Assembly (NCBI GenBank): GCA_007122555.1
Contig: SKTL01000195.1
Location: 1 to 5,467 of the forward strand
Reading direction: 5' to 3'
DNA: 5,467 bases
Source: Thermomicrobiaceae bacterium
Lineage (GTDB): Bacteria > Chloroflexota > Chloroflexia > Thermomicrobiales > Thermomicrobiaceae
Shown here: positions 4,973 to 5,467 of the stretch, piece after piece
How the letters are laid out: every line of letters begins with the position of its first letter
Numbering within the stretch: position 1 is the first letter of the stretch
The notes under the pieces: generated by a model
What the model was told of the DNA's origin: nothing
What the model saw: only the letters and a program-made list of their open reading frames with translations
Databases searched by the model: none
Translations under genes and position numbers: made by a program

Positions 4973-5003
4973 GAAAAGACGCAGCTCCTGGAGAAGCTGC
5001 GCC
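4973..5003 (-). terminator. Intrinsic terminator of the ABC transporter operon
   Basis: On the minus strand CGCAGCT (5001-4995) pairs with AGCTGCG (4986-4980) around TCTCCAGG, and is followed at once by TCTTTTCG. It begins about 35 nt after the permease stop. The strong stem plus U-run is the clearest Rho-independent terminator in the window, and it separates the permease from the dipeptidase transcript. Confidence 0.75.
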
Positions 5004-5035
5004 ATGCGTTTCTTACTCGGTTGGCTCGCGGCGGA

Positions 5036-5467
5036 TCAGACTGCGCGACGGGTGCGTGGGTTCGCCAGTTCATCGAGTCCGACCGACGTCGCAAACAGGC
5101 CCACGAAGAGCATGATAATGACGATAATCGGCGGCAGGAACCACCACCACATTCCGTGGAGGAGCGCCGCGTTGAACTGAACCCAGTAGATCGTCATGCC
5201 GAGCGTCGGCGAGTCCATCGGTCCCAGCCCCAGAACTTCGAGTCCGACCGAGGCGAGAATCGCCGCCGCGGTGGAACCGACGAACGTAGCGAGAATGTAG
5301 GGAAGCAGGTTCGGCAGAAGCTCCTTGACAATCACTCCGAGTCCGCTGGTTCCCGACAGCTTGGCGACCTGAACATAGGCGCGCTCCTTGATGGAAAGCA
5401 CCTGCGAACGAATCGTTCGGGTTGGCCATAACCAGGATAGCGAGGCGACGACAATCGCCATCATCGT
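5036..5467 (-). CDS. Oligopeptide/dipeptide-type ABC transporter permease, C-terminal part (runs off right edge)
   Basis: The reading frame is open to the right edge, so the N-terminus is missing; about 143 residues remain. This is the inner-membrane permease type of binding-protein-dependent importers (OppC/DppC side). The diagnostic cytoplasmic coupling loop is present at about 5374-5306: it follows REVLS-like SQVLSIKERA and reads YVQVAKLSGTSGLGVIVKEL, ending in LLPNLLP, the form of the EAA motif that contacts the ATPase. Hydrophobic segments flank it: the edge segment MMAIVVASLSWLW, one after the loop (YILATFVGSTAAAILASVG) and a last one, FLPPIIVIIMLFVGLF. The tail GLDELANPRTRR resembles the usual OppC ending 'GDGLRDALDPR'. 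A strong terminator follows, so this is the last gene of its operon. Substrate is unknown; peptides are the family default, but nickel and sugar importers share this architecture. Confidence 0.9.
   Translation of the reverse strand, partial: TMMAIVVASLSWLWPTRTIRSQVLSIKERAYVQVAKLSGTSGLGVIVKELLPNLLPYILATFVGSTAAAILASVGLEVLGLGPMDSPTLGMTIYWVQFNAALLHGMWWWFLPPIIVIIMLFVGLFATSVGLDELANPRTRRAV

Overview
This 5.5 kb stretch of bacterial chromosome is fairly GC-rich and densely coded, with short gaps and genes on both strands. Protein flavour (RsfS, long-form RraA, TtuC-like dehydrogenase, M19 dipeptidase), a tRNA gene without an encoded CCA end and the base composition remind me of Chloroflexota, perhaps the Thermomicrobia. 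That placement is an impression from memory and is not proven here. I see no mobile element, CRISPR array or phage gene.

Layout. (1) 1-672, minus strand: a well-formed sigma70-type promoter drives a tRNA with a CAU anticodon. Downstream are rsfS (ribosome silencing factor) and the first 27 codons of a small, probably membrane-anchored protein that leaves the window. No terminator is visible between the tRNA and rsfS. (2) 758-1156, plus: a VOC/glyoxalase-fold protein. Its stop codon shares the palindrome TTAA with the stop of the convergent RraA-family gene (1153-1878, minus). (3) 1879-2044: a divergent intergenic region, then a tartrate/isopropylmalate-type dehydrogenase (2045-3109, plus). 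It ends at a large hairpin (3155-3188) that faces a convergent Hsp20 gene (3226-3666, minus). (4) 3767-4867, minus: an M19 membrane-dipeptidase-family metallopeptidase with its own promoter and a 15-bp palindrome over the -10 box. (5) 4973-5003: an intrinsic terminator closing an upstream peptide-type ABC transporter operon, whose last gene (an OppC/DppC-like permease) runs off the right edge.

How the genes may work together. The RraA-like aldolase/decarboxylase and the TtuC-like dehydrogenase are divergent neighbours. Both families act on hydroxylated dicarboxylic acids, so a small hydroxy-acid catabolic module is plausible. The oligopeptide permease and M19 dipeptidase suggest peptide uptake followed by hydrolysis, although terminator and promoter place them in separate transcripts.

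The most unusual observation is that rsfS has no ATG, GTG or TTG at its expected start. A perfect AGGAGG lies 5 nt ahead of an ATA codon at exactly the point where the conserved N-terminal helix begins. Four other genes in the window have their Shine-Dalgarno at the same 5-nt distance, which strengthens the ATA reading. It is either a rare AUA initiation codon or a single-base error or mutation.
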